A DNA stretch of 64,000 nt from Marivita sp041725935. Its GTDB lineage: Bacteria; Pseudomonadota; Alphaproteobacteria; Rhodobacterales; Rhodobacteraceae. Made by a program: the position numbers and the translations under genes. The stretch spans positions 248,001 to 312,000 of the forward strand of contig JBGRQD010000001.1 in assembly GCA_041725935.1 (NCBI GenBank). The letters are read 5' to 3'. Shown here in pieces: positions 54,775 through 63,707 of the stretch. Positions within the stretch are counted from its first letter, which is position 1. The number at the start of each line of letters is the position of its first letter. The notes beneath the pieces are model-generated. The model saw only the letters and a program-made list of their open reading frames with translations, was not told the DNA's origin and searched no databases.

Positions 54775-55647
54775 CTAGCCCATCGCGCGCAGGCGCTTGA
54801 TCAGGCTCGACGTGTCCCAACGCCCGCCACCGAGCCTCTGAACATCTTTGTAGAACTGGTCCACCAACGCGGTCGCGGGCAGCGACGCGCCCACCTCATC
54901 TGCCGTGTCCAGACAAATCCCAAGATCCTTACGCATCCAGTCCACCGCAAAGCCGTGATCGAACTTGTCATCGAGCATGGTCTCGTAGCGGTTCGACATC
55001 TGCCACGACCCGGCAGCGCCCTGGCTGATCACCTCGACCACGGCGCGGCCATCAAGACCAGCCTTCTCGGCAAAATGCAGCGCCTCGCTCAGACCCTGCA
55101 CCAGCCCGGCAATGGCGATCTGGTTGCACATCTTGGTCATCTGGCCCGCGCCGCTTTCGCCGATGCGGCGGCAGATGCGGGCATAGGCGTCGATCACCGG
55201 CTGTGCCGCGTCATAGGCAGTTTCGTCGCCGCCGCACATCACCGACAGCGCGCCGTTTTCGGCCCCGGCCTGCCCACCCGAGATCGGTGCATCGACAAAG
55301 GCGATGCCACCTTCACCCGCCGCGTCATACAGCTCGCGCGTGACCTTGGCGGACACCGTGGTGTGATCGACGAAGACCGCCCCTTTTTCCATGCCCGCGA
55401 AGGCACCATCGTCACCGAGACACACGCTGCGCAGATCGTCGTCATTGCCGACGCAGGACATCACGAAGTCACAGCCCGCAGCCGCCTCGCGCGGCGTGGA
55501 CGCGTGGCCGCCGCCATGTTCCTTGGCCCAGGCCTCGGCCTTGGCGGTGGTGCGGTTGTAGACCGTCACCTCGTGCCCGGCCTTTGCCAGATGCCCCGCC
55601 ATCGGGTAGCCCATGACCCCCAAACCCAAGAATGCCACTTTCGCCAT
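54775..55647 (-). CDS. NAD(P)-dependent beta-hydroxyacid dehydrogenase (3-hydroxyisobutyrate dehydrogenase-like)
   Basis: 290 residues. The Rossmann start is VAFLGLGVMGYPMAGHLAKAGH, the substrate motif is VDAPISGGQAGAENGALSVMCGG, and the catalytic Lys is in GAGQMTKMCNQIAIAG (GxxxxxK..N). The family includes 3-hydroxyisobutyrate, tartronate semialdehyde (GarR/GlxR) and glyoxylate/succinic semialdehyde reductases; which applies cannot be decided here. Confidence 0.9.
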   Translation of the reverse strand: MAKVAFLGLGVMGYPMAGHLAKAGHEVTVYNRTTAKAEAWAKEHGGGHASTPREAAAGCDFVMSCVGNDDDLRSVCLGDDGAFAGMEKGAVFVDHTTVSAKVTRELYDAAGEGGIAFVDAPISGGQAGAENGALSVMCGGDETAYDAAQPVIDAYARICRRIGESGAGQMTKMCNQIAIAGLVQGLSEALHFAEKAGLDGRAVVEVISQGAAGSWQMSNRYETMLDDKFDHGFAVDWMRKDLGICLDTADEVGASLPATALVDQFYKDVQRLGGGRWDTSSLIKRLRAMG

Positions 55648-55803
55648 GCCGCGTGCTCCCTATATTCCGTGGTAATTTTCCGCTGCCTTTACCTGACGCT
55701 GCACCGCCCTCTTGGCAAGGGCCTGCGTGTTCGGTAGGGCATCGCGGGTGTCTGTACCGGGCCCTCCCAAGGGCCCATTCCCGGTTTGAAAGGTGAAACT
55801 CGC

Positions 55804-58278
55804 GTGGCGCTGATCTTCAGAACCCTGGTCTGGCTGACGACGGCCTGTCTCGTTCTGGCGACGATCGGTGTCGTGACGGTCTATTACCTCGCCTCGCGGT
55901 CGCTGCCCGAATACGACAAGACAGTTCCCGTCACCGGACTGACAGCCGAGGTCGAGATCGTGCGCGACAATTCGGGTGTGCCGCATATCTTTGCCATGTC
56001 CGATCGCGATGCCTTCTATGCTTTGGGATATGCCCATGCGCAGGACCGGCTTTGGCAGATGACACTGATGCGGCGGACCGCGCAGGGCCGCCTGTCCGAA
56101 CTCTTCGGCACCCGCACCGTGGAAACCGACAAGTTGTTGCGCCGGCTGGATCTCTACCCCCGCGCGCTTCAGTCGGTCGAGGCGCAGGACGCCCGCACCC
56201 GCGATGCGCTCGACGCCTATTCCGCCGGGGTGAATGCCCGCATAAGCGAGATAAACCGCGACAGCCTTGGCCGCGGCGCGCCTGAATTCTTCGTCTTCTC
56301 CGCGCCGCTGGCCCCATGGCAGCCCGTGGATTCGCTGGCACTGATCAAGCTGATGGCGCTGCAACTCTCCAGTCACCTCACCGAAGAGGTGCTGCGCGCC
56401 CGCACCTCGCTGCTCCTGCCGGACGAGAACCGTCTGGCCGACATCCTGCCCGACGTGCCCGGTTCCGGCATCGCCGCCCTGCCCGAATACGCACAGCTTG
56501 TCCCGGGTCTTCAAGGCCTTCCGCAAAGCACGCAATTCGCCCAGACCGGCCCCGATCCGCTGTTCTGGCCCGTCGCACCGCGCGGACTGGCCGGGGCGTC
56601 GAACGCCTGGGCCGCCGATCAAAGCCGGTCGGCCACCGGATCGTCGCTGATGGCAAACGATCCGCACCTGCAATTCACCGCACCCGCGACATGGTACCTG
56701 GCACGGATGCAACTGTCCTCGGGGGGCGTGATCGGCGCCACCATTCCCGGCATCCCGGCGATCATGGCGGGCCGGTCGGACGCCATCGCCTGGGGGCTGA
56801 CCTCGTCCTATCTCGACGATCAGGATCTCTTCATCGAAGAGCTGAACCCGGACAACCGCGAGCAGTACCGCACACCCGACGGCTTCAAGGATTTCGTCAC
56901 CCGCCGGTCGATCATCGAGATCCGCGATGCCGATCCCGTCACCCTGACCCTGCGCTGGACCGACAATGGGCCGGTTCTGCCCTCCACCCGCTTTGATCTG
57001 GGCACGATCACTCCGCCGGATCACGTCGCCGCCCTCTCCTGGACCGCGCTCAGCGCGCGCGACACGTCGATGTCCGCCGCCATTGGACTGATGCACGCGC
57101 AATCGGTCGACGAGGCGCTTGAGGTCTCCAAAGGCTATGTCGCGCCCTCGCAGAACCTCACGGTGATCGACGGGAGCGGCATCGCGATGAAGATGATCGG
57201 CGCGATGCCCCGCCGCGATGCCGCGCACCAAAGCCAGGGGCGCCTGCCGTCGCTGGGCTGGCGGTCGGAGAACCGTTGGCAGGGCATGTTCCCCGATGAC
57301 GCGAACCCGGTCTTCCGCAATCCCACCGGCGGCATCGTGGGCAACACCAACAACAAGATCGTCGACCGTCCCTTCCCGCTCCATGTCAGTTTCGACTGGG
57401 GCGACAGCCAGCGGGTGATGCGCTGGCAGGGGCTGATGCAGGGCCGCGAAGTGCACACCCGCGACAGCTTTATCGAGGCGCAACTCGACACCGTGTCGGT
57501 CACCGCACGCGCGTTGCTGCCGCTCATCGGTGCCGACCTGTGGTTCACCGGCGAGGCCGCGCCTGAAGGCACTCCGGAACGGCTGCGCCAGCGCGCGCTC
57601 GACCTGCTGGCCAACTGGAACGGCGAGATGAACGAACACCTGCCAGAGCCGCTGATCTACTCGGCCTGGCTGCGCGCGTTGCAGGAACGCCTGATCCGTG
57701 ACGATCTGGGCCCGCTCGCATCGGAATTCACCCGCGTGGAGCCGCTCTTCATCGAACGGGTCTACCGCGACGTGGACGGGGCCAGCGCGTGGTGCGATGT
57801 GATCCGCTCGGCGGTCGAGGAAACCTGCAGCGACATCTCGCGTCTGGCGCTGGACGATGCGCTGGTCTGGATCTCCGAAAACTGGGGCACCTCCCTCGAA
57901 TCGCTGCGCTGGGGCGACGTGCATCAGGCCACCCACGACCACCCGGTTCTGGGAGAGGTGCCGGTGCTGCGGTATTTCGTGAACATCCGCCAAAGCACCT
58001 CGGGCGGCGATCACACGCTGATGCGCGGACGCGGGACGGGCACGGGGCCCAACCCGTTTCTGAACGTGCACGGCGCGGCCTATCGCGGGGTCTATGATTT
58101 CGCTGATCCCGACAGTTCGGTCTTTATCCTGTCCACCGGCCAGTCGGGCCATTTCCTGTCACGCCATTACGACGATCTGGGCACGCTCTGGCGACGCGGC
58201 GAATACATCCCGATGTCGCTGGATGTCGATCTTGCGCGCGCGGCATCGGTCGGCGTCACGCGGCTGGTGCGGGAATAA
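55804..58278 (+). CDS. Penicillin acylase-family N-terminal nucleophile hydrolase
   Basis: About 824 residues from GTG 55804 (a TTG at 55786 is also possible). An N-terminal hydrophobic helix (IFRTLVWLTTACLVLATIGVVT) anchors or exports it. VEIVRDNSGVPHIFAMSDRDAFYALGYAHAQDRLWQM is the pro-region start; autocleavage should occur before the nucleophile Ser in GLAGASNAWAADQSRS, and SLMANDPHLQF, PGIPAIMAGRSDAIAWGLT and VGNTNNKI follow. The family cleaves amides of beta-lactams, acyl-homoserine lactones or other N-acyl compounds, so a quorum-quenching role is possible but unproven. Confidence 0.9.
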   Translation: MALIFRTLVWLTTACLVLATIGVVTVYYLASRSLPEYDKTVPVTGLTAEVEIVRDNSGVPHIFAMSDRDAFYALGYAHAQDRLWQMTLMRRTAQGRLSELFGTRTVETDKLLRRLDLYPRALQSVEAQDARTRDALDAYSAGVNARISEINRDSLGRGAPEFFVFSAPLAPWQPVDSLALIKLMALQLSSHLTEEVLRARTSLLLPDENRLADILPDVPGSGIAALPEYAQLVPGLQGLPQSTQFAQTGPDPLFWPVAPRGLAGASNAWAADQSRSATGSSLMANDPHLQFTAPATWYLARMQLSSGGVIGATIPGIPAIMAGRSDAIAWGLTSSYLDDQDLFIEELNPDNREQYRTPDGFKDFVTRRSIIEIRDADPVTLTLRWTDNGPVLPSTRFDLGTITPPDHVAALSWTALSARDTSMSAAIGLMHAQSVDEALEVSKGYVAPSQNLTVIDGSGIAMKMIGAMPRRDAAHQSQGRLPSLGWRSENRWQGMFPDDANPVFRNPTGGIVGNTNNKIVDRPFPLHVSFDWGDSQRVMRWQGLMQGREVHTRDSFIEAQLDTVSVTARALLPLIGADLWFTGEAAPEGTPERLRQRALDLLANWNGEMNEHLPEPLIYSAWLRALQERLIRDDLGPLASEFTRVEPLFIERVYRDVDGASAWCDVIRSAVEETCSDISRLALDDALVWISENWGTSLESLRWGDVHQATHDHPVLGEVPVLRYFVNIRQSTSGGDHTLMRGRGTGTGPNPFLNVHGAAYRGVYDFADPDSSVFILSTGQSGHFLSRHYDDLGTLWRRGEYIPMSLDVDLARAASVGVTRLVRE

Positions 58279-58285
58279 CTTGATT

Positions 58286-58308
58286 TCGGATGGCCACTGG
58301 CCATCCGA
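58286..58308. repeat. Long hairpin after the acylase gene
   Basis: Arms TCGGATGGCCA and TGGCCATCCGA form a perfect 11-bp stem around a single C. It lies 8 bp after the acylase stop codon and has no U tract. It belongs to the palindrome set of this window and may protect the 3' end of the transcript. Confidence 0.8.
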
Positions 58309-58332
58309 CAGGTGCGCGCTGCGCGCGCCGGT

Positions 58333-58394
58333 GGGGGCTCTGCCCCCGTCGCCTTGCGGCGACTCCCCCGAGGTATTTTCAAACCAGAGAAGCC
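58333..58394 (+). repeat. Roseobacter GC-rich intergenic element, copy 3
   Basis: The hairpin GGGGGCTCTGCCCCC (58333-58347), a second arm pair (GTCGCCTTGCGGCGAC) and the tail CCCCGAGGTATTTTC then AAACCAGAGAAGCC match copy 2a and the reverse complements of copies 1 and 2b. It lies between the convergent acylase and hflX genes. Confidence 0.8.
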
Positions 58395-58407
58395 TGAAGC
58401 CCTGCGC

Positions 58408-59685
58408 CTATTTCAACGCTTCGAACTGCCGTGCCTCTTGGGCGGACCAGCGCACGCGCAGACTGTAGCCGGTCTCGTCCTGGGTCTCGTGCTCGACCAG
58501 CTCCTTTTCGAAGAGCCATGCCCGCTTGCGGCCTTCGTCGAAGCCAAGCTTAATCTCCTCGACGCGGCGGTCACCTTCGAGGATCTGCGACACCGCCTCG
58601 AGCAGTGCCTCGAGCCCGTCACCGGTCAGCGCGGATGTGGCATAGATCGCGTTATCGCGATCCGCGCGGGCCTGAGCGGCGTCACGGGCCTCGGGGTCCA
58701 TCGCGTCGATCTTGTTCCAGACCTCGAGCAAGGGGGTGGTGGTCGTTACACCCAGCGAGTTTAGGATATCGCGCACGTCCTTCGCCTGTTCCTCGGTCGC
58801 GGAATGGCTGATGTCGCGCACATGCAGGATCAGGTCGGCGGCCAGCACCTCTTCGAGCGTGGCGCGGAACGCGGCGACAAGCTCGGTCGGCAGATCGCTG
58901 ATGAAGCCCACCGTGTCCGACAGGATCACCTCCGGACCTTCCGGCAGCTTGACCGCGCGCATCGTGGGATCGAGCGTGGCAAAGAGCATGTCCTTGACCA
59001 TGACATCGGCCCCGGTCAGGCGGTTGAACAGCGTCGATTTTCCGGCGTTGGTATAGCCTACCAGCGCCACGATCGGGTACGGCACCTTGGCGCGCGCGGC
59101 GCGGTGCAACCCGCGTGTCTTGACCACCTTGTCCAGCTGGCGGCGCAGGCGCACCAACTGGTCGTCGATGGCACGTCGGTCGGCCTCGATCTGGGTCTCA
59201 CCGGGACCGCCGACAAAGCCCAATCCGCCACGCTGCCGTTCGAGATGGGTCCAGGCGCGCACCAGCCTGGTGCGCTGGTAGCTGAGTGCCGCCATTTCGA
59301 CCTGCAGCACGCCCTCGCGGGTGGCGGCGCGGTCGCTGAAGATCTCGAGGATAAGACCTGTGCGGTCCAGAACCTTGACGCCCCAGGCCTTTTCCAGATT
59401 GCGTTGCTGCACCGGCGTAACCGGCCCGTCGACAAGCACAAGCTCCACGTCCTGCGCCTTGAAGAGCGCGTCAAGCTCCGCGATCTTGCCCGTTCCGAAC
59501 AAGGCGCGCGGCTGTGGTTTCGGCAGGCGCACCACGGTGCTGCCGACGACTTCGAGCCCGGGCAAGGCAGCCGCCAGCGCCACGGCCTCGGCCAACGCGG
59601 GTTGTGCCGCCCGCCGGGAGCGGTCGCTGGTGATGTCGGGATGCAGAACCCAAGCCGGGGTTACATGCGCTTCAGTTTCTTTCAA
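58408..59685 (-). CDS. hflX: Ribosome-associated GTPase HflX
   Basis: 425 residues. The N-terminal HflX domain has RLPKPQPRALFGTGKIAEL and GPVTPVQQRNLEKAWGVKVLDRTGLILEIF, then the signature RQRGGLGFVGGPGETQIEADRR. The G domain has G1 VGYTNAGKSTLFN, G3 LSDTVGFISDLPTELV and G4 VWNKID. It splits stalled or hibernating ribosomes under stress. The start overlaps the hfq stop by 4 bp, the usual hfq-hflX arrangement. Confidence 0.96.
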   Translation of the reverse strand: MKETEAHVTPAWVLHPDITSDRSRRAAQPALAEAVALAAALPGLEVVGSTVVRLPKPQPRALFGTGKIAELDALFKAQDVELVLVDGPVTPVQQRNLEKAWGVKVLDRTGLILEIFSDRAATREGVLQVEMAALSYQRTRLVRAWTHLERQRGGLGFVGGPGETQIEADRRAIDDQLVRLRRQLDKVVKTRGLHRAARAKVPYPIVALVGYTNAGKSTLFNRLTGADVMVKDMLFATLDPTMRAVKLPEGPEVILSDTVGFISDLPTELVAAFRATLEEVLAADLILHVRDISHSATEEQAKDVRDILNSLGVTTTTPLLEVWNKIDAMDPEARDAAQARADRDNAIYATSALTGDGLEALLEAVSQILEGDRRVEEIKLGFDEGRKRAWLFEKELVEHETQDETGYSLRVRWSAQEARQFEALK

Positions 59686-59921
59686 TTGTCGCTTTCGCCG
59701 TCATACAGGTTGATCGGCTGTGCTGGCATGATGGTCGAGATGGCATGCTTGTAGACAAGCTGTGACTGCCCATCCCGGCGCAAAAGCACACAGAAGTTGT
59801 CGAACCAGGTGATCACGCCCTGCAATTTGACGCCGTTGATCAGGAAAACGGTTACGGGCACCTTGGTCTTGCGGACGTGGTTGAGAAACGCGTCCTGAAG
59901 GTTCTGCTTGTCAGATGCCAT
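59682..59921 (-). CDS. hfq: RNA chaperone Hfq
   Basis: 79 residues. NLQDAFLNHVRKTKVPVTVFLINGVKLQGVI is the Sm1 motif region and LLRRDGQSQLVYKHAISTIMP contains the Sm2 YKHA signature. It is a hexameric matchmaker for small RNAs and mRNAs; the short C-terminus (IDLYDGESDN-like) is typical of alphaproteobacteria. Confidence 0.97.
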   Translation of the reverse strand: MASDKQNLQDAFLNHVRKTKVPVTVFLINGVKLQGVITWFDNFCVLLRRDGQSQLVYKHAISTIMPAQPINLYDGESDN

Positions 59922-60044
59922 AAATTTTAGCCTTTATTCTTGCTTTTGTCGCGCCGACAATCGTGATTTCTCGCCACTATGTCTTGGCAGTCGCGCGAAT
60001 TCCAGTGGAAAAACAAGGAATTTCGGCAAGTGTGCCGCCAAGGC

Positions 60045-61559
60045 TCAGTCGCGCCAGAGATCTGGTGTCAAAATCACCACAAGCGCGAGCATTTCCAGAC
60101 GGCCCATGATCATGGCGATCGCGGCCACGATCTTGGGGCCGGGCCCCATCTCGATCAGAACCAGCCGCCCAGCCTGCACCACCTCGACCAGCGGGCCACA
60201 ATTCGTCAGGCTGGCCACCGCGAGAACCAGAGCCTGCTCGAACGGCAACCCGAAGCCCGCAAGCGCTGCCGTGGTCGCCGCCAGCGTGATCGAAAAGATC
60301 ATGAAGAACACCCACGCGATGAAGGCTCCTTCGCGCCGCGTGCGCCGCGAGACCAGCCCGGCGCGGCCCACCGAGGACGGGTGCACCAGACGGTCAACCT
60401 CGCGGATGCCATTCATGCTGAGCGCGAACACCCGCATCAGCTTGACCCCGCCCGCCGTCGTCGCCACACCGCCGCCGATCAGCGCCAGCCCCATCAGGAT
60501 CAGCCCCGGCGTCGCCAGCCCGGACCAGTCCCGCGCATCGGCCCAATCGACGCTGGAATAGCCATGGGTGGTCAGGAAGGACAGCACCGTGAAGGCCGCC
60601 CCCCAGAAGGCGCGCGCTGCGGCGACGATGTTGCTCTGATCCCCGACATCCAGCGCAGCCGCGAAATGCCGCAGCACCAGAAGCGTGGGCACGATCAGCA
60701 CGATGGCCAGCCCGAGCCGGAATTCCGGATCGTAGAACAGCCCCGCCTTCTGTGCCGAGCTGGTGTCCTGCGAGAACGTCACCCGCGACAGCGCAAAGAG
60801 CAGGAACACCGCCATGATCGCCTCGCCTCCAATGCCGCTGCCGCTTCCGGCGGGGCCGCCCACAGGCGAGATGCCCGAGGTGGACATCACGCTCATCGCA
60901 TGGGTCAGCGCGACGAAAGGCGTGTCGCCCGCCACCAGAAGCAGCACCCAGAGCGCCAGCGTCAGCAGCCCGTAGGCCGGCACCAGCACCGCGGCACTGC
61001 GCGCCAAACGGGTCGCGGGATTGGCGGTGTCGCGCCGCGCGGCCCCGGCCACCACATCCTGTCCCGGCTCACCCAGCGAGGTCACCTCGAACCCGCCAAG
61101 GTTCAGCGGCGCGAGGATCGCCGCCGCCGCGACCCACATGAGCAGCCCGCCCATCCACGCGACCTGCGCGCGCCACAGGTGTTCCGCCATCGACAAACGC
61201 TCGGCGCTGAACAACGGCAGGCCCGTGGTGGTCAGGCTCGACACCATGTCGAGATAGGCATTGAGAAACGACGTGGTCTGGATCGATTCGTAATATGGCA
61301 CGGCCAATGCCACTGGCAGGATCATGAAACCGCCCAGCAGCGCGATCAACTGGCGGATGGCGTTGCGGTTATGCGTCCGGTTGGCCACCGCCAGCGCGAT
61401 CAGCGCGCACAGGATCAGTCCCACCAGACCGGAATAGAAGAACGACCGCGCATCGTGATAGGCCTCGGCCCAGAGCGCCACGCTCGCCGGCAGGATCATC
61501 GACGCCGACGCCAACCCCGTCAGCAGCAACAACAGCGGCAGGCGATACAGCAGCGCCAT
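60045..61559 (-). CDS. trkH: Potassium uptake transmembrane protein TrkH
   Basis: 504 residues, about ten or more membrane helices with four pore-loop repeats. Filter-like segments include SSLTTTGLPLF, MSVMSTSGISPVGG, LTTHGYSSVDW and ASLTNCGPLVE, the T-x-G-type selectivity motifs of the Trk/Ktr/HKT family. It imports K+ together with TrkA, whose gene ends 4 bp upstream. Confidence 0.95.
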   Translation of the reverse strand: MALLYRLPLLLLLTGLASASMILPASVALWAEAYHDARSFFYSGLVGLILCALIALAVANRTHNRNAIRQLIALLGGFMILPVALAVPYYESIQTTSFLNAYLDMVSSLTTTGLPLFSAERLSMAEHLWRAQVAWMGGLLMWVAAAAILAPLNLGGFEVTSLGEPGQDVVAGAARRDTANPATRLARSAAVLVPAYGLLTLALWVLLLVAGDTPFVALTHAMSVMSTSGISPVGGPAGSGSGIGGEAIMAVFLLFALSRVTFSQDTSSAQKAGLFYDPEFRLGLAIVLIVPTLLVLRHFAAALDVGDQSNIVAAARAFWGAAFTVLSFLTTHGYSSVDWADARDWSGLATPGLILMGLALIGGGVATTAGGVKLMRVFALSMNGIREVDRLVHPSSVGRAGLVSRRTRREGAFIAWVFFMIFSITLAATTAALAGFGLPFEQALVLAVASLTNCGPLVEVVQAGRLVLIEMGPGPKIVAAIAMIMGRLEMLALVVILTPDLWRD

Positions 61560-61563
61560 CGGA

Positions 61564-62940
61564 TCAGAAGAAGTCGATCGACACCTGAAGCAGGCGCTCG
61601 ACCTCCGGCACGTCCTTGGCCAGCGTGAAGATGACCACCTGGTCCCCCTCCTCGATCACCATCGACCCGGTCGGGCGCCTGACCTTGCCCGCCTTGCGTA
61701 TGGCACCCACAAGCACGCCTTCCGGGAAATCGATGTCGCGCAACCTCTGCCCGGCCATGGGTGAGGTCGACAGCACCTCCGCCTCGATCACCTCGGCCTC
61801 GGCGTCGCCGATGGAATAGACCGCGCGCACCCGGCCGTGGCGGAAATGGCGCAGGATCGAACTGACCGTGACCGAGCGCGGGTTGATATAGGCGTCGATC
61901 CCCAGCGCCTCCATCAGCGGCTCCAGCGTGGGGTCGTTGATCAGGGCGATCGCCATGCGGCAGCCCTCGGACTTGGCGCGCACTGCGGCCAGCATGTTGG
62001 TCTTGTCGTCGTCGGTCACGCAAAGCACCGCGTCCGCCCGCTCGATATTGGCCTCGGCCAGCAGCGCCACGTCCAGCCCGTCGCCATTCAGAACGATCGT
62101 CCGCTCCAGCGCCTCGGCGGCGCGTTCCGCGTTCTTGCGGTTGCGCTCGATCACCTTGACCCGCACCCGGTCGGTGCGCTGTTCAAGCTCCTTGGCCACC
62201 ATCAGCCCGACATTGCCGCCGCCGATGATCACCACCCGCTCCTGCTTGTGATGGGTCTTGCCGAAAATTTCGAGCGTCCGGCGCACGTCCTCGCTGTGGG
62301 ACATCACGTAGCACGAATCGCCCGCGAAGATCTGATCGTTCGATTCCGGCGCAAACAGCGTGCCCTCGCGGCGGATGCCCACCACGATGCTGCGCAGCGT
62401 CGAGAAGAGATCCGTCAGCTGCTTGAGCGGCGTGTTGATGATCGGGCAATCGGCGTCGATGGTCAGCCCCATCAGCGACGCATCCCCCCCAAGGAACTTT
62501 TCCGTATCGAACGCCGCAGGCGCATTGAGCCGCTGCAACGCCGCCTCGGCCACCTCCATCTCGGGGCTGATCACCACGTCGATGGGCATGTGATCGCGCC
62601 GGTAGAGATCCGAGTAGATCGCCGTCAGGTAGGATTTCGCCCGCAGCCGCGCGATCTTGCGCGGGATCGAGAACACCGAATGCGCCACCTGGCAGGTCAC
62701 CATGTTGACTTCGTCCGAATGGGTCGCCGCGATGATCATGTCGGCATCCCGCGCCCCCGCCTGTTCGAGCACATCCGGGTAGGACGCGAACCCCGCGATC
62801 CCCTGCACATCCAGCGCATCCGTCGCGCGGCGCACCAGTTCGGCATTGTTGTCGACCACCGTGACGTCGTTGCGCTCACCCGAGAGGTGACGCGCAATCT
62901 GCCAGCCGACCTGACCCGCTCCGCAGATGATGACTTTCAT
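61564..62940 (-). CDS. trkA: Trk system potassium uptake protein TrkA
   Basis: 458 residues with two RCK halves. Each half starts with a Rossmann motif, MKVIICGAGQVGWQIARHLSG (residues 1-21) and VVIIGGGNVGLMVAKELEQR (around residue 233), and each ends with a TrkA-C domain (DCPIINTPLKQL and TSPMAGQRLRDIDFPEGVLV). It is the cytoplasmic NAD(H)/ATP-sensing gate of TrkH. Usual length for TrkA. Confidence 0.96.
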   Translation of the reverse strand: MKVIICGAGQVGWQIARHLSGERNDVTVVDNNAELVRRATDALDVQGIAGFASYPDVLEQAGARDADMIIAATHSDEVNMVTCQVAHSVFSIPRKIARLRAKSYLTAIYSDLYRRDHMPIDVVISPEMEVAEAALQRLNAPAAFDTEKFLGGDASLMGLTIDADCPIINTPLKQLTDLFSTLRSIVVGIRREGTLFAPESNDQIFAGDSCYVMSHSEDVRRTLEIFGKTHHKQERVVIIGGGNVGLMVAKELEQRTDRVRVKVIERNRKNAERAAEALERTIVLNGDGLDVALLAEANIERADAVLCVTDDDKTNMLAAVRAKSEGCRMAIALINDPTLEPLMEALGIDAYINPRSVTVSSILRHFRHGRVRAVYSIGDAEAEVIEAEVLSTSPMAGQRLRDIDFPEGVLVGAIRKAGKVRRPTGSMVIEEGDQVVIFTLAKDVPEVERLLQVSIDFF

Positions 62941-63050
62941 GACACGCGCCCGCGGACGGGCCCCTTGGCTGTAACGCAGTCCCCTGTGTGGCAGAGGTCT
63001 GGGGTGGGGTCAATTGCGCAGGATGTGGGCGCCCGGTCCTGTCCACGTAG

Positions 63051-63070
63051 GGTGCGTGCCCGCACGCACC
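63051..63070. repeat. 20-nt inverted repeat upstream of trkA
   Basis: Arms GGTGCGTGC (63051-63059) and GCACGCACC (63062-63070) pair perfectly around CC. It is the same style of palindrome as those at 47188 and 58286 and lies about 110 bp upstream of the trkA start. Confidence 0.8.
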
Positions 63071-63099
63071 ACCACCGACAACCAAACCGCACACCCTTG

Positions 63100-63480
63100 A
63101 CCCGCTGTGTATCGCCGACGCGCGCGGGGGCGAACCATCCGTCGAATCCCTCGATGTATCCCGGCCACGTCCGAAGAAGATCAAAACGGAGCACTGGCCC
63201 CACCAAATCGCCGCCACTTGGAGCACCGCTCACCCGCCGCGCATCGCCGACGCGCGCGGGGGCGATGCGACCGTCGAAACCCTCGATTTATCCCGGCCAC
63301 ATCCGAAGAAGAGCAAAACGGAGCACTGGCCCAACCAAATCGCCTCCACCACGCGCAACGCTCACCCGCCGCGCATCGCCGACGCGCGCGGTGGCGATCC
63401 AACCGTCGAATCCCTTGATTTATCCCGGCCACGTCCGAAGAAGTTCAAAGCGGAGCACTGGCCCCACCAAATCGCCGCCG
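63100..63480. repeat. 132-bp tandem repeat, about three copies
   Basis: The segment ATCGCCGACGCGCG recurs at 63111, 63243 and 63375, exactly 132 bp apart. Each unit then has GTCGAA, CTCGAT/CTTGAT, TATCCCGGCCAC, TCCGAAGAAG, CGGAGCACTGGCCC and CCAAATCGCC in the same order with scattered differences, so the copies are old enough to have diverged. Copy 2 contains an internal hairpin (GCATCGCC 63241-63248 with GGCGATGC 63261-63268). 132 is a multiple of three, but the frames I checked are interrupted or antisense, so it is probably not coding. Confidence 0.9.
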
Positions 63481-63487
63481 CGTGGGG

Positions 63488-63510
63488 GCGCGTCGGCGAT
63501 GCGCGGCGGG
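63488..63510 (-). repeat. Inverted copy of the 132-bp unit's start
   Basis: These 23 nt are the exact reverse complement of 63365-63387 (CCCGCCGCGCATCGCC and following bases), which begin the third repeat unit. The array is therefore closed by an inverted end, and the third unit could fold into a long-range stem. Confidence 0.85.
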
Positions 63511-63670
63511 CTGCGCCCGCTGCTTCGCGCGAATTAAAGGAAACGGCCCGCTGCAGACCTTCAAAACTGATGGGAGGCATGGACGCTCCCAACCCAAACA
63601 TGCCTTTCAACGCGGACTTTCATTGAAGAAACAGTGGGTTTGGGGCCGACTGGGAGCTTTATTCTCTTTT

Positions 63671-63676
63671 TATAAT
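63671..63676 (+). promoter_or_regulatory. Possible -10 box for the KAP NTPase gene
   Basis: TATAAT in an AT-rich tract, 32 bp before the ATG at 63708. No good -35 hexamer is found at 16-18 bp, so the call is tentative. Confidence 0.35.
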
Positions 63677-63707
63677 CACTAGTTCATGATTTTCTCGACG
63701 TTGATTC

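Larger units (their letters stand above)
62941..63707. other. 767-bp non-coding region between trkA and the KAP NTPase gene
   Basis: No supported gene. It holds an inverted repeat (63051-63070), about three tandem copies of a 132-bp unit (63100-63480), an inverted copy of the unit's first 23 nt (63488-63510), and from about 63530 a less GC-rich stretch with a TATAAT-like box. The composition change and repeats suggest the edge of an acquired segment. Confidence 0.75.

Noticed and set aside
55660..58152. A 830-codon open frame antisense to the acylase gene
   Set aside because: No domain pattern, composition of a reverse-frame artefact; the sense gene has complete family motifs.
63100..63480. 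CRISPR array
   Set aside because: The repeated unit is 132 bp, occurs only three times, is degenerate along its whole length and has no constant spacer/repeat division or cas genes.
63181..63610. Small proteins encoded in the 132-bp repeats (minus-strand frames)
   Set aside because: The frames repeat because 132 is a multiple of three, but the most similar frame between copies is broken by stops in copies 2 and 3, and there is no RBS.
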